From Methanomicrobiales archaeon (GTDB taxonomy: Archaea > Halobacteriota > Methanomicrobia > Methanomicrobiales > JACTUA01): a DNA stretch of 17,044 bases. Both the position numbers and the translations under genes were made by a program. Each line of letters begins with the position of its first letter. Position 1 is the stretch's first letter. Location: contig JAJRCO010000006.1 of the NCBI GenBank assembly GCA_028678905.1, positions 1 through 17,044 of the forward strand. The letters are read 5' to 3'. Positions 1 through 6,923 of this stretch are shown in pieces. The notes under the pieces are model-generated. The model made no database searches. It was given only the letters and a program-made list of their open reading frames with translations, and was not told where the DNA came from.

Positions 1-41
1 ACCATATCGCAGAAAGACGGATGATGTCAGAATCGGGAGGA

Positions 42-362
42 TTAACGTTCCTTCTGTTCGCCGATCATATCCAGGACCAATTCTCGCGATATTCCTCGGA
101 TCAGAATCAATTTCCGGCTCGATCGCTCTCCGGTGAGAATGGAGATTGATTTTGCAGGAATGGAAAACCTATCCGCACACCTCTGGATCAGCTCCCGGTT
201 CGCTTTTCCCGTTTGGGCCGGTGCCTGGATCTCACATTCCAGAGCGTTTCTCCATTGATGGTAGGAGGAAAAGAGACAACTTTTCTTCGCGCCGGGGGTA
301 ACCAGTACCGCGATGACCGTTCCATCCGGATGCTCGGTAATGGCCTCCTGTACAGTGTGCAT
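42..362 (-). CDS. DUF167 (YggU/UPF0235) family protein
   Basis: Small alpha/beta protein of the DUF167 family, about 106 residues, which fits the usual size near 100. The family core is visible: a strand with VTPGAKKS, a middle stretch with the conserved pattern GKANRELI, and a late segment SIPAKSISILTGERSSRKLILI, where the SxxxI..G..S..K pattern is typical. The biochemical role of the family is not settled, so no function is assigned. I start at the ATG at 362, preceded by GTGAG about nine bases upstream. A TTG at 398 in the same frame would add 12 residues with no family similarity that I can see. It lies 188 bases downstream of pyrC on the same strand, so it could be the last gene of the hyp-pyrC run or separately transcribed. 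Family assignment is fairly sure; start is moderately sure. Confidence 0.85.
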   Translation of the reverse strand: MHTVQEAITEHPDGTVIAVLVTPGAKKSCLFSSYHQWRNALECEIQAPAQTGKANRELIQRCADRFSIPAKSISILTGERSSRKLILIRGISRELVLDMIGEQKER

Positions 363-428
363 AGATCTCACGGAAGAAGTGTTGCCCAGCTGTAACAAAC
401 CGCGATCATCTGTGGCTTTGGCCGTCCA

Positions 429-515
429 TCACCGGTTTAACGCCCTCATGCCGGGCAGTGCCTGTCGCACAACCGGGTTGTCCCGTGGATCATGCAAGGT
501 TTTCACCGATATCAC
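429..515 (-). other. Possible 28-codon ORF in the pyrC to DUF167 gap
   Basis: The gap between pyrC and the DUF167 gene holds a short GTG-initiated frame that ends in TGA. It is in the same reading frame as the DUF167 gene, with no further stop between the TGA and that gene. The peptide is charged and proline-containing (it includes HDPRDNPVVRQALPGMR). I recognise no family. It may be chance, or the decayed end of a former gene. No convincing ribosome binding site or terminator was seen in this gap. Confidence 0.15.
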
Positions 516-550
516 CCGGGGACCTATGATTGTGCTATATCGGCACGAAA

Positions 551-1813
551 CTATATGGGATCCATTTCCTTATAACCTCTTCCACCGTACCAGCGGCCCC
601 TTCTCTCGGAAAAGTCTCCTTCTGCATAGGCACAGGTACCATCCATGAATACATAGTCTGGAAAGACTGCCTCTCTCCCTTCATACGGAGTCCAGCCGCA
701 GCGGCTGTGCAGCATATCGGCAGAAATAAGGGTTTTTTCCCGGGGGTAGAGGGCAAAATCCGCTCTGCTCCCGGGCACAAATCCCGGAGGAGTGATACCC
801 AGAATCCGGGAAGGAGACAGGGAAGTCTTCTCGATTAGCGAGGTAAGGGTGATTTTCTTATCCAGAACCGCTGCGAGAAGGAGAGGCAGCATCGTTTCCA
901 CACCAGGAAGACCGGCGGGGGCAGAAGGGAAAGAGGCTACTTTTTCAGAGAGGGTGTGGGGGGCGTGGTCGGAGGCGAGCACATCGATGCGATCCCATCG
1001 GGACCAGAGCATCCGCCGGACCGCATCACTGCGAAGGGGGGGATTCACCTTTCCCCGTGCATCCAGTGGTGCAAAGTCCTCCAGTGAAAGAAAGAGGTGA
1101 TGGGGGGTTACCTCAAGGGTGGCCGCCGCGACCGCATCAATTCCCCGCGGTCCGGAAAGATGGCAGAAGTGCAGGTGATCCCCACCGCGAGCCAGGGCAC
1201 AGATTTTCTGCACCATCTGTTCCTCCTTCTGGATAGAACGTTCCCGATCATGCTCCCGCAAATCCTGGGGAGGTTGTGAGGGCGATCCTTCTGCATGCAG
1301 AGTACACAATGCCTGAAGGGGACGTATCGCCGCAAGGGTTGCCTGCAGGATCCCCAGAGAAATCGTATTCCCCTGGGTTGAGGGCGCGAGGAAAATCTCC
1401 CCAAAGGCAAGAGGCCCTGCGCTCCACAGTTTCCCGAAATCAGCTCCTGCAGTGGCTCCCGCATTGATCCCGAAATGGCAGTAGGAATTCTGTTTCGCTT
1501 CTGCCACCCGATCCTGGAAGCGTTCTACGGTCGTGATTGGGGGGAGGGTGTTGGGCTGGTCCACCACCAGAGTGACACCTCCGGCGAGGGCACTCCTGCT
1601 TCCGGTCTGCCAGTCTTCCTTGTACGATTCCTGTCCCCCCCGCATATGGACGTGCATGTCGACCGCACCGGGGACGCATATATAGGAAGTGCAATCGATG
1701 GTTACATCTCCCCTGCCTCCGGAGCCGAGGCGTTTCACGGTGCCCTGCTCTACCGCAATGTCCTTTCTGCTCCCGTCAGGGAGCTGTACATTTTTCAGAA
1801 CCAGATCTAGCAT
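551..1813 (-). CDS. pyrC: Dihydroorotase, archaeal class I type
   Basis: Third step of pyrimidine synthesis: reversible cyclisation of carbamoyl aspartate to dihydroorotate in the cytoplasm. It is a 420-residue amidohydrolase with metal ligands HVH at 54-56, substrate arginine R58, the QPNTLPP loop with N88, histidines in TLHAEG (H173) and HFCHLS (H218), the catalytic aspartate in LASDHAPH (D282), and the substrate loop GLPGVETMLP at 301-310. The usual HxHxREPG motif reads HVHMRGGQ here, and the position where many class I enzymes have a bridging carbamylated lysine appears as GEIF, with E139. The ATG start overlaps the end of hypE by seven bases, so translation is probably coupled. An allantoinase or hydantoinase is the main alternative, but the LPGVETMLP loop and single-copy context favour dihydroorotase. 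Confidence 0.9.
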   Translation of the reverse strand: MLDLVLKNVQLPDGSRKDIAVEQGTVKRLGSGGRGDVTIDCTSYICVPGAVDMHVHMRGGQESYKEDWQTGSRSALAGGVTLVVDQPNTLPPITTVERFQDRVAEAKQNSYCHFGINAGATAGADFGKLWSAGPLAFGEIFLAPSTQGNTISLGILQATLAAIRPLQALCTLHAEGSPSQPPQDLREHDRERSIQKEEQMVQKICALARGGDHLHFCHLSGPRGIDAVAAATLEVTPHHLFLSLEDFAPLDARGKVNPPLRSDAVRRMLWSRWDRIDVLASDHAPHTLSEKVASFPSAPAGLPGVETMLPLLLAAVLDKKITLTSLIEKTSLSPSRILGITPPGFVPGSRADFALYPREKTLISADMLHSRCGWTPYEGREAVFPDYVFMDGTCAYAEGDFSERRGRWYGGRGYKEMDPI

Positions 1814-2805
1814 ACCCGGGGGACCGGATCACCGATCGGAGGCTCGATGAAGCGTTCTCCTCCTATTCTGGTGCGCATGATGACGTCCGTTCCTTCGGAA
1901 ACAGTGCCGACGATCGCCGCATCCTTTCCGTAGCGATGGGAGCGGATTGCGGCGAGCACTGCGTCAGCATCTTCAGGAGCAACTCCGAATATGGCCTTCC
2001 CTTCGTTCGCGACCTCCAGGGGATCGATACCCAACATATCTGCCGCACTACGCACGCTCTTACGGATGGGGAGGTATTCTTCCTCAATGATCACCCGTTT
2101 CCCGCTCTTTCTTGCCATCTCGTTGATCGCGCTGGCAAATCCACCCCGGGTGGGATCCTTCATTGCATGGATCTTCCCGCTGCGGAGTGCGGTCTCCACG
2201 AGACCCCAGAGGGGAGCAACATCGGAGCGTATCTGTTCGCCCAGCTCAAATCCCTCGCGGAAGGTGAGAATGGAGAGGCCATGATCTCCAAGTGTTCCGC
2301 TGACGACGATCCGATCTCCAGCCTTCAGCCCATTATCCCGGACGATGACCTCTGCGATCCCGATTCCTGCGGTGTTTATCACGATCCCGTCAAGACTACC
2401 CCGCTCCATCACCTTGGTATCACCGGTGACTAGGCTGGCCCCTGCCTCAACCAGCGATTCATCCATGGATCGGACGATGCGTTCGAGAACTTCCACATCA
2501 AAGCCTTCTTCGATGACCATCCCACAGGAGAGCGCTAGGGGTCGCCCCCCCATCATCGCGAGATCATTCACTGTCCCGCAGATGGAGATCCTTCCGATAT
2601 CCCCGCCAGGAAAAAAGATGGGGCGGACAATGTGGCTATCAGTGGTGAAGACTACATTATGATTCCCGATGGGAATAACCGCACCATCATCCATCGCTTC
2701 AAGGCCGATCCCTCCCACGCAGGAAGAAGTGTAATGCGAGAGCAGCTTTCTCAGGAGGTCCCCCATCACCTCTCCGCCGGCACCATGCATCATCCCGATC
2801 TTCAT
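1807..2805 (-). CDS. hypE: Hydrogenase maturation protein HypE
   Basis: HypE receives a carbamoyl group from HypF on its C-terminal cysteine and dehydrates it, using ATP, to a thiocyanate. The cyanide is then passed to iron for the [NiFe] hydrogenase centre. The 332-residue protein has the PurM/AIR-synthase fold signature: an N-terminal MHGAGG segment, the DDGAVIPIG and TTDSHIV stretches, CGTVNDLAMMGGRP, and the glycine-rich MKDPTRGGFASAINE segment. It ends exactly in PRVC, the family C-terminal tail with the acceptor cysteine C332. The ATG overlaps the hypA stop as ATGA, and its own end overlaps pyrC. It is the third gene of a hypC-hypA-hypE run; hypB, hypD and hypF are not in the window. 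Confidence 0.96.
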   Translation of the reverse strand: MKIGMMHGAGGEVMGDLLRKLLSHYTSSCVGGIGLEAMDDGAVIPIGNHNVVFTTDSHIVRPIFFPGGDIGRISICGTVNDLAMMGGRPLALSCGMVIEEGFDVEVLERIVRSMDESLVEAGASLVTGDTKVMERGSLDGIVINTAGIGIAEVIVRDNGLKAGDRIVVSGTLGDHGLSILTFREGFELGEQIRSDVAPLWGLVETALRSGKIHAMKDPTRGGFASAINEMARKSGKRVIIEEEYLPIRKSVRSAADMLGIDPLEVANEGKAIFGVAPEDADAVLAAIRSHRYGKDAAIVGTVSEGTDVIMRTRIGGERFIEPPIGDPVPRVC

Positions 2806-3143
2806 CCCTCGCCGACCTCGATCTCGATATTAGTGACTACGATCTCCCGGCCCCGAACGAGGTCAGGAAGAGTTCCGCATGTCGGACAGACGTACAGTTC
2901 AGGTCCCTCGTACCCACAGGCACAGCGCACCGCGGGAGGAACCGCCCGGCAGGCGAGTTCTGTTCTTTCGAACAGGGGATCCTCCTCGGTGATCGCGGTA
3001 AATAAAAATGTTACCTGCTCTGGATTGGCCATGGCGAGCTCACCCATGTCCACCTGCACCCGGAGCACCCGCTGCGCCTGATGTTCGAGGGCAGCCCGCC
3101 GAGCCGTCATGTAGATATCGTAGGCAATGCTGTATTCGTGCAT
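2802..3143 (-). CDS. hypA: Hydrogenase nickel incorporation protein HypA
   Basis: HypA delivers nickel to the large subunit of [NiFe] hydrogenases, usually with the GTPase HypB. The protein is 113 residues, the usual size. It begins MHEYSIA, where His2 is a nickel ligand in the family, and carries a zinc site of paired cysteines at about C74, C76, C86 and C89 (CAC and CPTC motifs). Two ATG codons stand side by side (3144-3146 and 3141-3143). I choose the second because family members begin with MHE, and because GGAGG then lies at a more workable distance. The start overlaps the hypC stop and the end overlaps hypE by four bases, so hypC-hypA-hypE is translated as a coupled operon. Confidence 0.95.
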   Translation of the reverse strand: MHEYSIAYDIYMTARRAALEHQAQRVLRVQVDMGELAMANPEQVTFLFTAITEEDPLFERTELACRAVPPAVRCACGYEGPELYVCPTCGTLPDLVRGREIVVTNIEIEVGEG

Positions 3144-3367
3144 CATTCCTCCATGGCGGCATATACCTGTTTGAAGAGCTCCCGGGTCTCCAATCCCTCC
3201 TCCCGGGAGAGCTTCTGGATGGCAAAACCGACATGGACCAATACGAACTCGCCGACCTGCACGTCCACCAGATCCAGGCGCACTTCCTGGCGGAGGTCGC
3301 CGTAGTCGACCAGCCCGATATTTCCGTCTTTTATTTCAATGACTTCGGCGGGAACCGCGATACACAT
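3143..3367 (-). CDS. hypC: Hydrogenase maturation chaperone HypC
   Basis: HypC (HypC/HupF family) is a 74-residue beta-barrel chaperone that, with HypD, carries the iron with its CN and CO ligands to the hydrogenase large subunit. The start is fixed by the family N-terminus MCIAVPAEV: Cys2 must follow the initiator Met. A longer frame reaches back to 3463, but it would translate the neighbouring tRNA gene and is rejected. An AGGAG sequence lies about eleven bases before the ATG. The barrel segment VLVHVGFAIQKL holds the conserved histidine. It is the first gene of the hyp-pyrC run and lies 38 bases after the 3' end of tRNA-Ser, with no clear TATA box in between. It may therefore share the tRNA promoter. 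Confidence 0.95.
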   Translation of the reverse strand: MCIAVPAEVIEIKDGNIGLVDYGDLRQEVRLDLVDVQVGEFVLVHVGFAIQKLSREEGLETRELFKQVYAAMEE

Positions 3368-3405
3368 GGTTGAAAGCACTCCTGTTCTTCGGAAGATGGA
3401 TGAAA

Positions 3406-3490
3406 CGCCGGGAAGGAGATTTGAACTCCTGAGGTGCGAAGCACCAGTGGCTTTCAAGGCCACCGCCTTTCCGGACTAGACTACCCCGGC
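3406..3490 (-). tRNA. tRNA-Ser (anticodon UGA)
   Basis: An 85-base cloverleaf can be folded by eye. The acceptor stem pairs GCCGGGG with TCCCGGC, the last pair being G-U. The anticodon arm is GTGGC, loop CTTGAAA, GCCAC, which puts TGA at the anticodon. There is a long variable arm, GTGC-TTC-GCAC, as expected for a class II tRNA. The T arm is AGGAG, loop TTCAAAT, CTCCT. The discriminator base is G, as expected for serine tRNAs. The 3' CCA is not encoded (the following bases are TTT), so it must be added after transcription. No intron is needed to fold it. It reads UCA serine codons and sits between the surface protein gene and hypC. Confidence 0.95.
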
Positions 3491-3510
3491 TCTCCACAGT
3501 ACTTTTGCGG

Positions 3511-3522
3511 GACAGAAAAAAT
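3511..3522 (-). terminator. T-tract end of the surface protein gene
   Basis: On the minus strand a run of six T follows the stop codon of the surface protein gene after about seven bases. Oligo-T tracts terminate transcription in archaea. The same AT-rich patch is about 25 to 30 bases before the tRNA-Ser 5' end, so it might also serve as a weak TATA-like element for the tRNA. Both roles are inferred from position. Confidence 0.4.
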
Positions 3523-3528
3523 AGGTTG

Positions 3529-4596
3529 TTATGATCTCCTATTGGCGATCACGAGCATCGCCAGCGCTCCGAGGGCAAGGAACAAGGGGAGAGGGGTGGC
3601 TGGTGTGGTGGCCGCGTCTCCGAACAGAGCCGGGCAGGTGGGACAGGGAGTCGCACTCTGCGCATTCTCCACGGTAAGGGTGATGCTTTCCTGGCCTCCA
3701 AACTGATCGGGGTAGATCTTGAAATAGACCATCCCTCCGCTGGCCATGAATCGCACCTCCTCAGCGGCGGTTCCCCGGGTATTCACCCGGTTCGTGGCGC
3801 CCGATTCGTTGATATATTCGATTACCCAATCGACTCCCGCAGAGGTGACCACCTGGACCTCTCCGGGATTGGTATCTACCTGGAAATAGGCCGGTTGGGT
3901 CCGCGAAGCCATACCTGAAACCTGGTAGACTGCAGGTTCAGGTTCGCTGGTGGTAGTGGTAGCTACCGGAGTCGGAGTGGAAGTAAGTACGGTATAGCGA
4001 ATAAACCAGGGGTAGTTGGCGCTGTCGGTCAGGGTGACCAAGTAGATGCCTCCCGATTCGATGGGTACGGAGATATCAAACACCCCGTTCTGCGTAGTAG
4101 CGATATATTCCGGGCCAAAGACCGTGGTCCCATCCCGATCGACCTGCGCTTTCAACCCTTTGTCGTTCACGGTGGAGATAGAACCAGCTATCTCAAGGGT
4201 TCCATCAAAGGTCTGAGTCAGAGGCGAGCTGATGACCAGCTCGCTCCGCCGGTCGATCACCGTAAAGAACAGCCACCAGATGGAGGAGGATCCGTAAGTA
4301 CTGTTATAGGGCACTTCCAGTCTATAGGTACCTCCTTCCAGAGTGCTGGTGTTAAAGGAGAGGGAGAATGATCCATCTCCCTGGATGATGATCTGTTTTT
4401 GGGAGAGGATCTTCGACGACCCAACCTTGGTCAGGGTCAGTTCCGTTGAGTATCCCGCGGGCAGGGTGCTCGTTCCATTGACATTCAGGGTCTCTCCGAC
4501 GTAGATCGTTTTGGGTGCGGAGAGGGTGATGATATACGCACTCGCCCCTCCGACCAGGAGTACACTGCATGCCAGCAGCAGGGCGACCTTTTTCAT
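3529..4596 (-). CDS. Secreted, C-terminally anchored surface protein (DUF3821-like)
   Basis: Likely exported envelope protein of about 355 residues. It starts with MKK and a hydrophobic signal peptide ending near GGASA. Beta-rich extracellular domains follow, with the pattern APKTIYVGETLNVNGTS near residues 29-45 that I associate with DUF3821 of Methanomicrobiales S-layer-like proteins. N-glycosylation sequons are present (NGT, NTS, NST, NES). A Thr/Pro-rich linker (about 208-223) leads to a second domain. The C-terminus has a CPTC pair, a TTPATPLP spacer, one hydrophobic helix and a short NRRS tail. This resembles tripartite archaeosortase-type sorting tails, but I do not see a PGF motif. 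No Shine-Dalgarno site precedes either possible ATG (4602 or 4596). It diverges from the RaSEA-like gene across only about 20 bases. The exact function is unknown. Confidence 0.8.
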   Translation of the reverse strand: MKKVALLLACSVLLVGGASAYIITLSAPKTIYVGETLNVNGTSTLPAGYSTELTLTKVGSSKILSQKQIIIQGDGSFSLSFNTSTLEGGTYRLEVPYNSTYGSSSIWWLFFTVIDRRSELVISSPLTQTFDGTLEIAGSISTVNDKGLKAQVDRDGTTVFGPEYIATTQNGVFDISVPIESGGIYLVTLTDSANYPWFIRYTVLTSTPTPVATTTTSEPEPAVYQVSGMASRTQPAYFQVDTNPGEVQVVTSAGVDWVIEYINESGATNRVNTRGTAAEEVRFMASGGMVYFKIYPDQFGGQESITLTVENAQSATPCPTCPALFGDAATTPATPLPLFLALGALAMLVIANRRS

Positions 4597-4642
4597 AATC
4601 ATAATAGCAATAGATATGCGACTGATGGTATTTGAAGAATAT
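4586..4642. promoter_or_regulatory. Compact divergent start region with overlapping promoters
   Basis: The two divergent genes start only 13 to 28 bases apart, depending on start choice, and neither has a Shine-Dalgarno site. On the minus strand a TATA-like CAAATA lies about 30 bases before the surface protein ATG. On the plus strand TTTTCATAAT lies about 26 bases before the ATG at 4625. Both would give leaderless or nearly leaderless mRNAs, and each promoter would lie inside the coding start of the other gene. This is inferred from spacing only. Confidence 0.35.
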
Positions 4643-5611
4643 GAGAAACCTGCCGCCTGTTGGGCAGGGATCGATTCATATAAGGGTCAGGAACGGAAGT
4701 GCCTGACGATCATTCTTCGTAGCGGGGGCTGTACGTGGGGATCATGCCTGATGTGTGGTTATACTCATGTTCGCTACGGAAATCGCGACCCCGCGTTTCT
4801 GGACCGGAAAATCCGAGCCCAGATCTCCTGGATAAAGAGAGAATTCAACCTGGATGACTATTCGCTGGTTAAGATCTTTACCTCAGGGAGTTTTCTTGAC
4901 CCGCAGGAAGTGCCTCCCGACACACAACAGGAGGTGATCCGGGCGTTCCGCGGAAAGGTCGTGATCCTGGAGACGCGGCCCGAATACGTCGAAGAGGAAA
5001 GAGTATCCATCCTTCGTGAGACCGCGGACACAGGAATGGAGGAAATCCCCCTCTATCTGGCGATGGGTCTGGAGACCACCCACGACTTCATCCGAGAGAA
5101 GAGCATCCGGAAGGGTCTGACCACCTCGGATTTCATCGGGGGGGCCGAACGGGCGCACCGGGCGGGGGCAGGAGTAAAGACCTACCTGCTCATGAAACCG
5201 CCATTCCTCACCGAGCAGGAGGCCATCCAGGACATGATCACCTCGGCCCAGGAAGCATGGCGATGGTCGGATCTCATCTCCCTGAACCTGTGCACGGTGC
5301 AGAGCTCCACACCGGTTGAATGGCTCTGGCGCAATGGTGCCTACCGTCCCCCGTACCTGTGGAGCGTACTCTCTGTCCTTTCCGCGCTGGACAGGCCGAT
5401 CAGCTGTGATCCGGTGGGAGGCGGAACACCACGGGGGCCTCACAACTGCGGTGCCTGTGACCCGGAACTGGTTGACGGGATTCGGACCTATTCCCTCACC
5501 GGTGACCATAGCCTGATCGATGCACTGCTGCAGGTGAAATGCGGGTGCAAAGAGGAATGGCGGTATGTACTGGAGAATGAGATGTCCTACTCCCTTCCCC
5601 TCACCCGTTAG
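4616..5611 (+). CDS. Archaeosine biosynthesis radical SAM protein (RaSEA type, TIGR01210)
   Basis: Probable RaSEA: in archaea ArcS attaches lysine to preQ0 at tRNA position 15, and RaSEA, a radical SAM enzyme, cleaves the adduct to leave archaeosine. The protein is 331 residues with an Elp3-like radical SAM domain. The cluster motif is SGGCTWGSCLMCGY with C39, C44 and C47 (C-x4-C-x2-C). FTSGSFLDPQEVP and the ETRPEYV segment belong to the barrel. A late cysteine-rich region (CDPVGGG, HNCGACDPE, KCGCKEEW) is characteristic of TIGR01210. The usable starts are ATG at 4616 or 4625; an upstream extension would read the antisense of the surface protein signal peptide. No ribosome binding site is visible, so leaderless translation is likely. 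Its stop overlaps the stop of the convergent TIGR00300 gene by four bases. arcS is not in the window. Confidence 0.85.
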   Translation: MRLMVFEEYEKPAACWAGIDSYKGQERKCLTIILRSGGCTWGSCLMCGYTHVRYGNRDPAFLDRKIRAQISWIKREFNLDDYSLVKIFTSGSFLDPQEVPPDTQQEVIRAFRGKVVILETRPEYVEEERVSILRETADTGMEEIPLYLAMGLETTHDFIREKSIRKGLTTSDFIGGAERAHRAGAGVKTYLLMKPPFLTEQEAIQDMITSAQEAWRWSDLISLNLCTVQSSTPVEWLWRNGAYRPPYLWSVLSVLSALDRPISCDPVGGGTPRGPHNCGACDPELVDGIRTYSLTGDHSLIDALLQVKCGCKEEWRYVLENEMSYSLPLTR

Positions 5612-6840
5612 AGGAGATGGGACTGGATCTCCAGCTGTTTTGCCAGGAGCGGGAAAAACGTTCCAGCATCGCTTACGACCCCGATTGCCTGCATCGTCCC
5701 CCGGTCCATCAGCTTGGTCACCGCGGAGGGGTTGATGTCCACACAGATCGTTTTCACGTAGGAGGGGAGGCAGTTCCCCACCGCGATCGAGTGCAAGAGT
5801 GTTGCCACCATCAGCACCATCCCGCAGCCTTTCAGGTGCTGCCGGATCGCGTCCTGCGCTTGGACCGAATCCGTGATCACGTCGGGCAGCGGGCCATCAT
5901 CGCGGATGGACCCGGCCAGGACGAAGGGAATTCCGTTTTTCACACATTCATACATGATTCCACCGGTGATGATGCCCTGTTCAACTGCGTTGCGGATGGA
6001 GCAGGCCCGCATCACCTCACTGATGGCGATGATATGATGGCGATGTCCGCCGCTCACCGGTTTGCCTGTCGCGATGTCCATTCCCAGGGACGTCCCCAAC
6101 AGATTGTACTCGATGTCGTGCGTGGCCAGCGCGTTCCCGGCGAAGAGTACATCAATGTACCCCTTGCGGATGATCTCCGCAACTGCGTCGGCGGCTCCGG
6201 TGTGGATTATGGCTGGTCCACCCACTAGCGCGATCTTTCCCCCGCGGCGTTTCAAGTCGATAATCTCCCGAGCGATCTGTGCAATAATAGTCTCGCTAGG
6301 ACGTTCGGAGGAGACAGTTCCGTGCATGAACTCAAATGTGCTCTGCTCCCGGGGTCGTTCCGGAGGTACCACCCTCACTCCGGCCTCCCCGATGACCACC
6401 AGGTCCCCGCACTTTATCTTGGAAAGGGTCCGGCAGAACGCCCGTTTTATCTGTAGATCAACCACGATGAGAGAATCCATCTTCATATCCTCTACTGAAA
6501 GCCACGCTCCCTCAAACTTCACGAAAGTGGTGTGATTGGTGGTGGAGTAGAAACCTTTTGGCACCACCCGGTCGCCCTCTGCCGGGACGAGGCGCACGTC
6601 TGCGATCTCTAGATCTCTTGCTCCGAGACGGTACAGCTCGGTCAGAATGAGGGAGAGTGTGTGGCTGTCTTCGGCGCATACACGCAGGTGAGAATAGCTG
6701 GGATCGGTTTTCTTTTTCCCTACTTCGAACTCGAGGATTTCAAAATTTCCCCCCATATCCATTATTTTATCGAAGATACGGGTCATGATCCCAGAATCGA
6801 TGATATGTCCCTCTAGCTCTATCTCATGGGATACCTGCAT
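5608..6840 (-). CDS. TIGR00300/COG1915 family protein, possible ornithine cyclodeaminase
   Basis: Member of the archaeal TIGR00300 family (LOR/SDH bifunctional enzyme conserved region). As I recall, a methanococcal relative has been reported as an ornithine cyclodeaminase making proline from ornithine, and cyanobacterial arginine dihydrolase ArgZ shares the domain. That function is inferred here. The protein is about 410 residues: an N-terminal ACT-like part (VSHEIELEGHIIDSGIMTR), a central segment with GFYSTTNHTTFV, and the family block GGPAIIHTGAADAV, FAGNALATHDIEYNL and GGHRHHIIAISEVM, ending with a nucleotide-binding-like stretch. Frames open further back to 6864, but a TATA-like CATATAAAT overlaps that ATG about 25 bases before the ATG at 6840. 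I therefore take 6840 (or 6846) as the start of a leaderless mRNA. No Shine-Dalgarno site is present. Confidence 0.8.
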   Translation of the reverse strand: MQVSHEIELEGHIIDSGIMTRIFDKIMDMGGNFEILEFEVGKKKTDPSYSHLRVCAEDSHTLSLILTELYRLGARDLEIADVRLVPAEGDRVVPKGFYSTTNHTTFVKFEGAWLSVEDMKMDSLIVVDLQIKRAFCRTLSKIKCGDLVVIGEAGVRVVPPERPREQSTFEFMHGTVSSERPSETIIAQIAREIIDLKRRGGKIALVGGPAIIHTGAADAVAEIIRKGYIDVLFAGNALATHDIEYNLLGTSLGMDIATGKPVSGGHRHHIIAISEVMRACSIRNAVEQGIITGGIMYECVKNGIPFVLAGSIRDDGPLPDVITDSVQAQDAIRQHLKGCGMVLMVATLLHSIAVGNCLPSYVKTICVDINPSAVTKLMDRGTMQAIGVVSDAGTFFPLLAKQLEIQSHLL

Positions 6841-6861
6841 AACCATACATTCGGCGATGAA

Positions 6862-6871
6862 CATTTATATG
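6862..6871 (-). promoter_or_regulatory. TATA-like box for the TIGR00300 gene
   Basis: On the minus strand CATATAAAT lies about 20 to 28 bases before the ATG codons at 6846 and 6840, the usual distance from TATA box to transcription start in archaea. It overlaps the first in-frame ATG at 6864, which argues against that codon being the start. Confidence 0.5.
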
Positions 6872-6923
6872 ACTTCGCTCGAAATGAATCTCTTTCTGAA
6901 TTTCTGTCCAGAAAATTGCCTTT

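Noticed and set aside
430..515. tRNA-like arms in the pyrC to DUF167 gap (CAACCGGGTTG)
   Set aside because: Only one short hairpin forms; no acceptor stem or T arm could be found.
3368..3463. N-terminal extension of hypC of 32 residues
   Set aside because: It would translate part of the tRNA-Ser gene, and HypC proteins must begin with Met-Cys, which is found at 3367.
4511..4615. Longer RaSEA start at 4511
   Set aside because: It is the antisense of the surface protein signal peptide and has no relation to the family N-terminus.
4883..5509. 208-codon open frame antisense to the RaSEA-like gene
   Set aside because: Shadow frame; the sense strand has a clear radical SAM enzyme.
5617..6228. 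203-codon open frame antisense to the TIGR00300 gene
   Set aside because: Shadow of a well-supported gene in GC-rich DNA; its His/Arg/Gly-rich product has no domain pattern.
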